DNA of 64,000 nucleotides from Kitasatospora sp. NBC_01250 (lineage in GTDB: Bacteria > Actinomycetota > Actinomycetes > Streptomycetales > Streptomycetaceae), in NCBI RefSeq assembly GCF_036226465.1, contig NZ_CP108476.1, positions 3,472,001 through 3,536,000 on the forward strand, given 5' to 3'. The notes below the pieces were generated by a model that saw only the letters and a program-made list of their open reading frames with translations, searched no databases and was not told the DNA's origin. Shown piece by piece: positions 41,841-49,389 of the stretch (position 1 is its first letter; every line of letters starts with the position of its first letter). The translations under genes were made by a program, and so were the position numbers.

Positions 41841-43037
41841 GTGGCAGCCAGAGCGAAGGGGTGGACCGAGCGGTCGATGGGCCGGCTCTGGCGTCCTGAG
41901 CGGCGCTGGCACCCGTGGCTGGTGGACACCCTCCTGGTGGTCCCCGCCTCGCTCGACGCCCTGCTCAACGTGCCGTCCACGCACGACTGGCACTTCGCGG
42001 TCTCGCTGCTGGCCGCCGCCGTCCTGGTGCTGCGCCGCCCCTTCCCGCGCACCGTGCTGCTGCTCACCCTCCCCGGCCTGTACGCGGGCAACGCGCTGGT
42101 CGCCGCCGTGATCGCCGCGTACACGGTGGCCCGGACCGAGCGCGCGCGCTGGCAGCGCTCGCTCGCGGCGCTGCTGGTGGTGCTGGGCAGCTTCCTGCCC
42201 TGGCCGATCACCGCGTTCCGGACCGAGAGCCTGAGCAGCATCACCCAGCAGCTGATCTTCGCGACCATGCTGGGCGTCGGCCCGGTGGCGCTCGGGCTGC
42301 TCGCCCAGACCAAGCGGGACCTCTCCGAGCGGGTCGCCGAGCTCGCCGAACTGCGCGACCACGAGCGCGCGCTCTACGCGAAGACCGTGATCGCCGAGGA
42401 GCGGGCCCGGATAGCCCGCGAGATGCACGACGTGGTCTCGCACCAGGCCGGGCTGATCGCGGTGCAGGCCGGCGCCCTCCAGGTGACCACCAAGGACCCG
42501 GTGACCCGGGAGACCGCCGCCACCCTGCGCGGCCTGGCGGTGGCCACCCTGGAGGAGCTGCGCTCGATGATCCTGGTGCTGCGCGCGGCGGGGGCCGGGC
42601 CCACCGAGCTGGTGCCGCAGCCCCGGCTGGCCGACCTGCCCCGCCTGGTGGGCGCGGCCGAGGTGGCCGCCACGCTGCAGGTGGACGGGTGCCTGGAGCG
42701 GACGCTGCCCGAGCCGGTCGAGCGCGCGGCCTACCGCACGGTGCAGGAGGCGCTGACCAACGTGCGCAAGCACGCGCCGGGTGCCCGGACCGAGGTGCTG
42801 GTCAGGATCACCGCCGAGGCGCTGCACGTCAGCGTGCGCAACGAGGCACCGGCCGGGCCCTGTCCGGACTCCGGCCTGCCCGGTGGGCGGCACGGCCTGA
42901 TCGGGCTGCGCGAGCGGGCCGCCCTGCTGGGCGGCACGATCGAGGCGGCGCCCGAGTGCGGCGGTGGCTTCGCGGTGCGGCTCTGGCTGCCGCTGCCCGA
43001 GGTGGCCACGGACCTGACGGAGCACCAGGCCGCCTAG
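41841..43037 (+). CDS. NarL-type sensor histidine kinase (orphan)
   Basis: 398 aa from the GTG at 41841 with GGAG upstream. Four to six membrane helices (about 25-165) without a large outer domain, then a HisKA_3 dimerisation helix with A-R-I-A-R-E-M-H-D-V-V-S-H and the phosphorylated His196. The HATPase domain (about 285-390) has Q-E-A-L-T-N-V-R-K-H and G-G-R-H-G-L-I-G-L-R-E-R. Kinases of this class signal to NarL-type response regulators, normally encoded next door; none is visible on either side. Confidence 0.88.
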   Translation: MAARAKGWTERSMGRLWRPERRWHPWLVDTLLVVPASLDALLNVPSTHDWHFAVSLLAAAVLVLRRPFPRTVLLLTLPGLYAGNALVAAVIAAYTVARTERARWQRSLAALLVVLGSFLPWPITAFRTESLSSITQQLIFATMLGVGPVALGLLAQTKRDLSERVAELAELRDHERALYAKTVIAEERARIAREMHDVVSHQAGLIAVQAGALQVTTKDPVTRETAATLRGLAVATLEELRSMILVLRAAGAGPTELVPQPRLADLPRLVGAAEVAATLQVDGCLERTLPEPVERAAYRTVQEALTNVRKHAPGARTEVLVRITAEALHVSVRNEAPAGPCPDSGLPGGRHGLIGLRERAALLGGTIEAAPECGGGFAVRLWLPLPEVATDLTEHQAA

Positions 43038-43182
43038 TCGCCCCTGCACCAAGGGGCGAATTCACCATCAATCAGCTGTTCTCCCGCCACTTCCCTCAGA
43101 AGGGACAAAAGTCCCTACCGTTCCCCGGGCGGTGCCAGGCAGGCTTTCACGGTCCCCTGCCCTGGCTGAGAGGAATGGCCTC

Positions 43183-45528
43183 GTGCCGCGACCCGCCGCC
43201 CGTTCCCTGCCACGCCGTCTGCTGCACTCGGGGCGCCCGCGCCGCCGCGGCTGGCGCCGGGCGGTGCCGACCTGGCGGTTCAGCCTCTTCGCCACCCTGT
43301 CCGTACTGCTGCTCGCCACCGGGTTCTTCGCGCTCGGCGTACTGCTGGTCAAGGTCCCGGACGCGCACGCCGCCGCCACCGCGCAGCGCAACACCTGGCT
43401 CTACCGGGACGGCACGGTGCTCGCACAGACCGGCGAGACCAACCGGGAGAGCGTGCCGCTGGACCAGATCTCCCCCGAGGCCCAGCACGCGGTGCTGGCC
43501 GCCGAGGATCGCGGCTTCTACCGCGAGGGCGCCGTCAACCCGGCCGCACTGCTGCGGGCCGGCTGGAACACCGCCACCGGCAAGGGCGCCCAGGGCGGCT
43601 CGACGATCACCCAGCAGTACGTCAAGAACGCCTACCTGACCCAGGAGCAGACGGTCAGCCGGAAGATCAAGGAGGTCTTCATCGCGCTCAAGGTGGACGC
43701 CACGCTCGACAAGCAGGAGATCCTGGCGAGCTACCTGAACACCACCTACTACGGGCGCGGCGCCTACGGCATCCAGGCCGCGGCGCAGGCCTACTTCGGG
43801 GTGGACGCGAGCAGGCTCGACGCCGCGCAGGGCGCCTACCTCGCGACGCTGCTCAACGCACCCTCGGTCTACGACGTCTCGACCGCGAACGAGGCGGGCA
43901 GGCGCGCGGCCACCGCCCGCTGGAACTACGTGCTGGACGGCATGGTCCAGGAGGGCTGGCTGTCCGCCGCCGACCGGTCGGCGACCACCTTCCCGCAGGT
44001 CCGCGCCCCGCAGCCGGCCCTCGGCCTGGCCGGACAGGCCGGCTACCTGGTGGACGCCGCCAAGGAGTACCTGGTCTCGCACAAGCTGGTGGACGAGGCG
44101 GCGCTCGCCAAGGGCGGCCACCGGATCACCCTGAGCATCGATCCGGCCCGCCAGGCGGACCTGCAGACCGCCGTGCAGCGGCAGTTGACCGACAAGCTGG
44201 ACGCGGCCAAGCGCCCGGGCGACGGCGACATCCAGGCCGGCGCGGTCTCGCTGGACCCGAAGACCGGTGCGGTGCTGGCCATGTACGGCGGCACCGACTA
44301 CACCCGGCACTTCGTCAACAACGCCACCCGCCGCGACTACCAGGCCGGTTCGACCTTCAAGCCGATCGCGCTGGCCGCCGCCCTGGAGAGCGGCGCGAAG
44401 ACCCAGGAGGGGCGGACCATCACCCCCGACACGGTCTACGACGGCGCCAACCGCCGCCCGGTGCGCGGCGGTACGGCCAAGCCGCCGTACGCGCCGCCGA
44501 ACGAGGGCGAGGCCGAGTACGGCCAGATCACGCTGCGCCAGGCCACCGACTGGTCGGTCAACACCGTCTTCGCCCAACTCGCCCAGGACACCGGCCTGGA
44601 GAAGGTGAAGCAGAGCGCGATCGCGCTCGGCCTGCCCGCCGACACCAACGAGCTGAACGCCGTGCCCTCGCTGCCGCTGGGCGTCTCGATGCCGAGCGTG
44701 CTGGACATGGCCGGGGTCTACGCGACGCTGGACAACGACGGGCGGCAGCAGACCCCGTACCTGGTCCAGTCGCTCCAGCGGGACGGCGTCGACCTGCCGC
44801 TGCCGTCCCGGCAGAACGGCGGCCGTGCGGTGAGCGAGCAGACGGCCCGGCAGGTCACCGACATGCTGCAGGGCGTGGTGGCCGACCCGGGCGGCACCGG
44901 GTGGCGCGCCAAGGAGCTGGGCCGCCCGGCGGCCGGCAAGACCGGGACCACCGACGGCAACCGCTCGGCCTGGTTCGTCGGCTACACGCCCGAGCTGGTG
45001 ACCTCGGTGGCGATGTTCGGCGAGCAGGCGGGCAGCGGCAAGCAGGTCACGCTCTCGGGCACGGCCGGCGGCGGGCGGGTCAACGGCGGCGGCTACCCGG
45101 CACAGATCTGGACCGACTACATGAAGGCCGCGCATCTGGGCACCCCGGTCGGCGGCTTCACCCCGCCCGGCACCACCGCGGCGGCACAGGACACCCCCGC
45201 TGCGTCGTCCGCCGCCTCGCCGCGCGCGACCAGGCCGAGCACCTCCCGCCCCACGGCCCCGGACAGCACCGGCCCCTCGGCCGACAGCCGGCCGTCGAGC
45301 AGCCCGGCCACCCCCGAGGCGCCGAGCGAGCCGACCCCGGGCCCGCCGGCGACCCGGCCCGCGGAGCCGTCGACGCCGTCCACCCCGGTGGCGCCGCCCA
45401 CCTCGCCGAGCCGGCCGTCCCGGCCCCCGGTCACCGCCGAGCCGTCCCGTCCGCCGACGACACCGACGACGCCCGCCCAGCCCTCCGGGGCAGGCAGCAC
45501 CCCGCCGGTCCCGGCCGGGGTCGGCTAA
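43183..45528 (+). CDS. Class A penicillin-binding protein (transglycosylase-transpeptidase)
   Basis: 781 aa from the GTG at 43183 with GAGAGG upstream. Basic cytoplasmic tail, one membrane helix (about 35-60), GT51 glycosyltransferase with A-E-D-R-G-F-Y and G-G-S-T-I-T-Q-Q, then a transpeptidase domain with the three penicilloyl motifs: Ser390-T-F-Lys393, Ser458-V-Asn460 and Lys586-T-G. The last about 120 residues are a Pro/Ser/Thr-rich low-complexity tail outside the membrane. It polymerises and cross-links peptidoglycan. It is preceded by the orphan kinase but has its own 145-bp leader. Confidence 0.94.
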   Translation: MPRPAARSLPRRLLHSGRPRRRGWRRAVPTWRFSLFATLSVLLLATGFFALGVLLVKVPDAHAAATAQRNTWLYRDGTVLAQTGETNRESVPLDQISPEAQHAVLAAEDRGFYREGAVNPAALLRAGWNTATGKGAQGGSTITQQYVKNAYLTQEQTVSRKIKEVFIALKVDATLDKQEILASYLNTTYYGRGAYGIQAAAQAYFGVDASRLDAAQGAYLATLLNAPSVYDVSTANEAGRRAATARWNYVLDGMVQEGWLSAADRSATTFPQVRAPQPALGLAGQAGYLVDAAKEYLVSHKLVDEAALAKGGHRITLSIDPARQADLQTAVQRQLTDKLDAAKRPGDGDIQAGAVSLDPKTGAVLAMYGGTDYTRHFVNNATRRDYQAGSTFKPIALAAALESGAKTQEGRTITPDTVYDGANRRPVRGGTAKPPYAPPNEGEAEYGQITLRQATDWSVNTVFAQLAQDTGLEKVKQSAIALGLPADTNELNAVPSLPLGVSMPSVLDMAGVYATLDNDGRQQTPYLVQSLQRDGVDLPLPSRQNGGRAVSEQTARQVTDMLQGVVADPGGTGWRAKELGRPAAGKTGTTDGNRSAWFVGYTPELVTSVAMFGEQAGSGKQVTLSGTAGGGRVNGGGYPAQIWTDYMKAAHLGTPVGGFTPPGTTAAAQDTPAASSAASPRATRPSTSRPTAPDSTGPSADSRPSSSPATPEAPSEPTPGPPATRPAEPSTPSTPVAPPTSPSRPSRPPVTAEPSRPPTTPTTPAQPSGAGSTPPVPAGVG

Positions 45529-45606
45529 CCCCTGCCCCGCACAACCCGGCCCAGCCCAGCTCCTGGCCATCGGCACAGGTGTTCGGGCTGCTGGCAGAAT
45601 GATCCG

Positions 45607-46596
45607 ATGCACTCCACCCCGGCCTCCGCACCGCCCTCCCGCCGGGCCGTCGGCCTCACCCTGGCGCTGATCTCCGCCGTCTCCTTCGGCGGCTCCGGCA
45701 CGGCGGCCAAACCGCTGATCGAGGCGGGCCTGTCCCCGCTCCAGGTGGTCTGGCTGCGGGCGACCGGCGCGGCCCTGGTGCTGCTGCCGGTGGCCTGGCG
45801 CCACCGTGCGGTGCTGCGCGAGCGCCCGGCGCTGGTGCTCGGCTTCGGGCTGCTCGGCGTCTCCGGGGTGCAGGCCTGCTACTTCGCGGCGATATCCCGG
45901 ATACCCGTCGGCGTCGCGCTGCTGATCGAGTACCTCGGGCCGCCGCTGCTGCTCGGCTACGTGCGCTTCGTCCAGCGCCGCCCGGTCAGCCGCGGCGCGG
46001 CGGTCGGCGCCGCGGTCGCGGTCACCGGGCTGGCCTGCGTGGTGGAGGTCTGGCAGGGGCTGAGCTTCGACGCCGTCGGCGTGCTCTTCGCGCTCGGCGC
46101 GGCCTGCTGCCAGGTCGGCTACTTCGTGCTCGCCGACGCCGGCGGCCGGGGCGAGAAGCCCGCCGACCCGCTGGGGATGGCGGCCTTCGGGCTGCTGATC
46201 GGCGCGCTCGTGCTCACCGTGGTCGCCCGCCCCTGGCAGGGCCACTGGAGCAAGCTCGGCGGCCACGTCACCATGGCCGGGCACCAGGTCCCCGCGCTGC
46301 TGCCCGCGGCCTGGATGATCCTCGTCGCCACCGTCCTCGCCTACCTGACCGGTGTGGTCTCGGTGCGCCACCTCTCGCCGCCGGTGGCCGGGGTGGTGGC
46401 CAACATCGAGGCAGTGGTCGCCACCGTCACGGCCTGGTTCCTGCTGGACGAACACCTCGGCACCCTGCAGCTGTTCGGCGGCCTGCTGGTGCTGCTCGGC
46501 GCCTTCGCCGCCCAGGCCGGCGGATCGGGCGGCGGCGCGGAGCCCGACCAGGTGGCCCTCGACCCGCCCGCGGCGAGCATTCCCACGAACGTGTGA
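45607..46596 (+). CDS. EamA/DMT family transporter
   Basis: 329 aa. Ten membrane helices in two EamA repeats (about 10-145 and 160-295). Typical blocks: V-S-F-G-G-S-G-T-A-A-K-P in helix 1, I-P-V-G-V-A-L-L-I-E-Y-L-G-P in helix 4, and the matching P-P-V-A-G-V-V-A-N-I-E-A-V-V in the second repeat. The subgroup with I-E-Y resembles RhtA-type exporters of amino acids or metabolites. The substrate is unknown. Confidence 0.88.
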   Translation: MHSTPASAPPSRRAVGLTLALISAVSFGGSGTAAKPLIEAGLSPLQVVWLRATGAALVLLPVAWRHRAVLRERPALVLGFGLLGVSGVQACYFAAISRIPVGVALLIEYLGPPLLLGYVRFVQRRPVSRGAAVGAAVAVTGLACVVEVWQGLSFDAVGVLFALGAACCQVGYFVLADAGGRGEKPADPLGMAAFGLLIGALVLTVVARPWQGHWSKLGGHVTMAGHQVPALLPAAWMILVATVLAYLTGVVSVRHLSPPVAGVVANIEAVVATVTAWFLLDEHLGTLQLFGGLLVLLGAFAAQAGGSGGGAEPDQVALDPPAASIPTNV

Positions 46597-46638
46597 AACC
46601 CCTCCCGGGCATCGGCCGTCAGGAGTAGCGTCGGCACC

Positions 46639-46794
46639 GTGAGTCACCAGATCTGCCCGCGGTGCGGCGGTACTGGCGTCACCGAGAAGATCCGACACAC
46701 CGTCGAGACCGAGCCCGACGGCACGCGGCAGCCCAAGCAGGAGAACTACCTGTCCCCCTGTGCCCACTGCGGCGGGAAGGGACACGTGAACTGA
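46639..46794 (+). CDS. 51-aa zinc-ribbon protein
   Basis: GTG start, TGA at 46792. Two C-x2-C-x-G-x-G units (C-P-R-C-G-G-T-G near residue 6 and C-A-H-C-G-G-K-G near 42) resemble one DnaJ-type zinc finger, separated by a charged spacer. No J domain or other part. Its stop is 1 bp before the start of the next Cys-containing gene, so they form an operon. Confidence 0.72.
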   Translation: MSHQICPRCGGTGVTEKIRHTVETEPDGTRQPKQENYLSPCAHCGGKGHVN

Positions 46795-46795
46795 G

Positions 46796-47098
46796 ATGCG
46801 GCTCCTCTTCCAGTGCACCGAGTGCGGGGTCCACTACCTCCCGCCCGAGGGCCTCGGCTACGCCGACGGCAGTCCGGCCAGCCCGCTGTGGTGCACCGAG
46901 CACCAGGCCGCCATGCGCGAACTCGGCGTCACCGAGCCCCCCGCGGCCGCGGCCCTGGCCCTGCTCGGCGCCCGCCAGCGCGCGGCGGCCCCGCCCACCG
47001 AGGACCGGCCGAGCCGGCCGGACGTCCGCCCGTCCCGCCCCGCCCGCACCCGCCGCGGTGCCACGGCGCCCGGCGGCGGCCGGTCCCGGCTGCACTGA
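46796..47098 (+). CDS. Small Cys-containing protein of unknown function
   Basis: 100 aa. N-terminal F-Q-C-T-E-C and a later W-C-T-E-H (about residue 32-36) could bind one zinc ion. The second half is Pro/Arg-rich and disordered. It starts directly after the 51-aa zinc-ribbon gene, and the two may work together. Confidence 0.65.
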   Translation: MRLLFQCTECGVHYLPPEGLGYADGSPASPLWCTEHQAAMRELGVTEPPAAAALALLGARQRAAAPPTEDRPSRPDVRPSRPARTRRGATAPGGGRSRLH

Positions 47099-47112
47099 TC
47101 CCGGCCGCGACC

Positions 47113-47184
47113 GGCGCGCCCTCAGCTGTCGGCGCGCCCTCAGTTGTCGGCGAGCCCTCAGTTGTCGGCGGGCCCTCGGCTGTC
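47113..47184. repeat. Four tandem 18-bp repeats spanning the chorismate mutase stop
   Basis: Unit GGCG(C/A/G)GCCCTC(A/G)G(C/T)TGTC at 47113, 47131, 47149 and 47167. On the minus strand three of the four units contain a TGA in the chorismate mutase frame, and the gene uses the one in the third unit (stop 47158-47160). Slippage would shift the C-terminus by six residues. Confidence 0.85.
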
Positions 47185-47538
47185 GCAAGGCCCGCCGGTC
47201 GCGGCGTCGCTGGCGATCGCCTCGTGGTGGCGGATCACCTCGGCGATGATGAAGTTGAGGAACTTCTCCGCGAAGACCGGGTCGAGCCGCGCACCGGCCG
47301 CCAGCTGCCGCAGCCGCCGGATCTGGTCCCGCTCGCGGGCCGGATCGGCGGCGGGCAGCTTGTGGGCCGCCTTGAGCGTGCCGACCCGCTGAGTGGCCTT
47401 GAACCGCTCGGCGAGCATGTGGACGACCGCGGCGTCGATGTTGTCGATGCTCTGGCGCAGGTCGGCCAGCTCCTCGCGGACGGCGTCGTCGACGTCCGCC
47501 GTCGCGGCGGTGGGTTCGGTCGCGGGCTGCTCGGTCAT
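47158..47538 (-). CDS. Chorismate mutase, AroQ class
   Basis: 126 aa from the ATG at 47538. All-helical AroQ fold: D-L-R-Q-S-I-D-N-I-D-A (catalytic Arg in helix 1), R-F-K-A-T-Q-R-V-G-T-L-K-A with the second conserved Arg/Lys, and E-V-I-R-H-H-E-A-I late. It converts chorismate to prephenate for Phe/Tyr synthesis. It has no prephenate dehydratase fusion and no signal peptide, so it is the cytoplasmic stand-alone form. Eighteen-bp repeats run through its 3' end. Confidence 0.88.
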   Translation of the reverse strand: MTEQPATEPTAATADVDDAVREELADLRQSIDNIDAAVVHMLAERFKATQRVGTLKAAHKLPAADPARERDQIRRLRQLAAGARLDPVFAEKFLNFIIAEVIRHHEAIASDAATGGPCDSRGPADN

Positions 47539-47838
47539 CGCGTCTGCTCCGGTTCGGGCGCCGGGCCACGGGGCCGGGCGCGAAAGGGGCCGGTGGCCTG
47601 GGGACTGCCCGGCGCGCGGGCCGGGCAAATCTAACAGGCGGCCCGGCCCGGACTCTCCCCAATTGCCCGGATCGCCCACCATCCGGACAACCGCCGGGCG
47701 ACCCGGCGCCCGGCACCGCGGTCAGCGCCGCCGCGACCGGCTCCCCCCGATCGCATGCGATCACCCTCCAGTTGCGGACAGTGACAACCGGCCGGATTCT
47801 GACGCAGAGACAGCTCCCCCACGGAAAGGCCCGCCCCC
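47539..47838. other. 300-bp divergent region with a 14-bp palindrome
   Basis: No gene. GATCGCATGCGATC (47749-47762) is a perfect palindrome 77 bp upstream of the VOC gene and is the only strong signal. Confidence 0.5.
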
Positions 47839-48606
47839 ATGCCCCTGCGCGACTCCTACCCCGACGGCGCTCCCTGCTGGACCGACCTGACCTGTGCCGA
47901 CCCGCTGGACGCCGCGGATTTCTACGGCCCCATCCTGGGCTGGGAGTTCGAGCAGCTCGGGGCCGAGTACAACGGCTACACCATGTGCCTGCTCGACGGC
48001 CGGCCCGCGGCCGGACTGCTGCCACCGCCGGCCGGCGCCGAGCAGTTGCCCTGGTCCTGGAACGTCTACCTGGCCGCCGGTGAACTCGACGCGGTCTACG
48101 ACCGGGTGACCCGGGTGGGCGGCACGGCGGTCTTCGGCCCGCACCGGGTGCCGGGCGCAGGAAGCCTCGCCTTCGGCTACGACCCGGCCGGCGCCGCCTT
48201 CGGGCTCTGGCAGCCGGGCGGCCACCCGGGCGCGGCGGTCTACGGGGAGCCGGGCGCGATGTGCTGGCACGACCTCACCACCCCCGAGGCCGACCAGGCG
48301 GACGCCTTCTACGCCGAGCTCTTCCCCTACCAGCAGAAGCAGGTCGGCGACGGGAGCGCGTTCGACTACACCGCCTGGAGCGTGCCCGGCACGGACGGCC
48401 TGCCGGTCTGCGGCCGCTACCGGGCCGCGGTTCCCCAGCCGTACTGGTCGGTGTACTTCGCGGTGCCCGAGGCGGACCACGCGGCCGACCAGGTGACGGG
48501 CCTGGGCGGCCGGGTGCTGCGCGACCCGTTCGACTCGCCGTACGGACGGATGGTGCCGTGCACCGACCCCGGCGGCGCCAAGGTGACCTTCTGCCAGTTG
48601 CCCTGA
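47839..48606 (+). CDS. Two-domain VOC family protein
   Basis: 255 aa, two glyoxalase-like VOC halves: 1-125 (W-T-D-L-T-C-A-D-P-L-D-A-A-D-F-Y-G) and 130-255 (C-W-H-D-L-T-T-P-E-A-D-Q-A-D-A-F-Y). Each ends with a D-P-x-G-A-x-F/V-x-x-W/C strand. Related proteins are annotated as hydroxylases or glyoxalase/bleomycin resistance proteins; substrate unknown. A perfect 14-bp palindrome lies 77 bp upstream and may be its operator. Confidence 0.85.
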   Translation: MPLRDSYPDGAPCWTDLTCADPLDAADFYGPILGWEFEQLGAEYNGYTMCLLDGRPAAGLLPPPAGAEQLPWSWNVYLAAGELDAVYDRVTRVGGTAVFGPHRVPGAGSLAFGYDPAGAAFGLWQPGGHPGAAVYGEPGAMCWHDLTTPEADQADAFYAELFPYQQKQVGDGSAFDYTAWSVPGTDGLPVCGRYRAAVPQPYWSVYFAVPEADHAADQVTGLGGRVLRDPFDSPYGRMVPCTDPGGAKVTFCQLP

Positions 48607-48688
48607 CCAGTAGTCTGGGACCGGCGTGACCGGATCTGTCATACCGACGTCTCTTTCCAGAGCATCAGAGCAGCAGGAGGTACCGATC

Positions 48689-49114
48689 GTGGCAACTGTT
48701 CGCACCGCTCGCACCGCATGGCAGGGGAACCTTCTCGACGGCAGTGGCGAGGTGACCTTCGCCTCTTCCGGCATCGGGCAGTTCCCGGTCTCCTGGCCGG
48801 CCCGGTCCGAGGAGCCGAACGGCAGGACCAGCCCCGAGGAGCTCATCGCGGGCGCCCACTCGGCCTGCTTCTCGATGGCCCTCTCGCACGGCCTGGCCGG
48901 TGCCGGCACCCCGCCCACCAAGCTCGACGTGCAGGCGGAGGTCACCTTCCAGCCGGGCCCCGGCATCACCGGGATCCACCTGACCGTGGTCGGCGAGGTG
49001 CCGGGCCTGGACGAGGCCGGCTTCGTCAAGGCCGCCGAGAACGCCAAGGCCAACTGCCCGGTGAGCAAGGCGCTGGCAGGCACCACCATCACGCTCAGCG
49101 CGAAGCTGGCCTGA
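48689..49114 (+). CDS. osmC: OsmC family peroxiredoxin-like protein
   Basis: 141 aa from the GTG at 48689 with AGGAGG 8 bp upstream. The two reactive cysteines of OsmC/Ohr proteins are present in A-H-S-A-C-F-S-M (about residue 58) and A-N-C-P-V-S (about 122). T-S-P-E-E-L-I-A-G-A is the OsmC subgroup pattern. It reduces organic hydroperoxides in the cytoplasm. A strong hairpin terminator follows. Confidence 0.9.
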   Translation: MATVRTARTAWQGNLLDGSGEVTFASSGIGQFPVSWPARSEEPNGRTSPEELIAGAHSACFSMALSHGLAGAGTPPTKLDVQAEVTFQPGPGITGIHLTVVGEVPGLDEAGFVKAAENAKANCPVSKALAGTTITLSAKLA

Positions 49115-49150
49115 GGCTCCCGGCCCGACCGGGGCTCGTCCGCCCCGCGC

Positions 49151-49190
49151 ACGCCCCCGGCGGGCACCACACGGTGCCCGCCGGGGGCGT
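49151..49190 (+). terminator. Terminator after osmC
   Basis: Perfect 18-bp stem (ACGCCCCCGGCGGGCACC and complement) with loop ACAC, 36 bp after the stop. Confidence 0.88.
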
Positions 49191-49389
49191 ATCCGTCCCC
49201 GCCCGTGCTCCCACCGGAAGCCGTGATTCACCCTGACGGCTGTGGCCCCGGCTTCCCCCGGCGCCCTATGATCGGGCACAGTGCTCTGCTCTTGACAGCC
49301 GTCCGGCCCACCCGGCTGACGCGTCGTCAATCAGCAGCGCCCCTGAAGAGCGTGAGCAAGCGAGCGTCAGCGGCGGACGGGAGCGTGCA

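Noticed and set aside
43147..46818. 1223-aa antisense ORF opposite the PBP and EamA genes
   Set aside because: Spans several well-supported genes on the other strand and has low-complexity shadow composition.
47113..47184. CRISPR-like array
   Set aside because: Units are directly adjacent 18-mers without spacers and partly coding; no cas genes.
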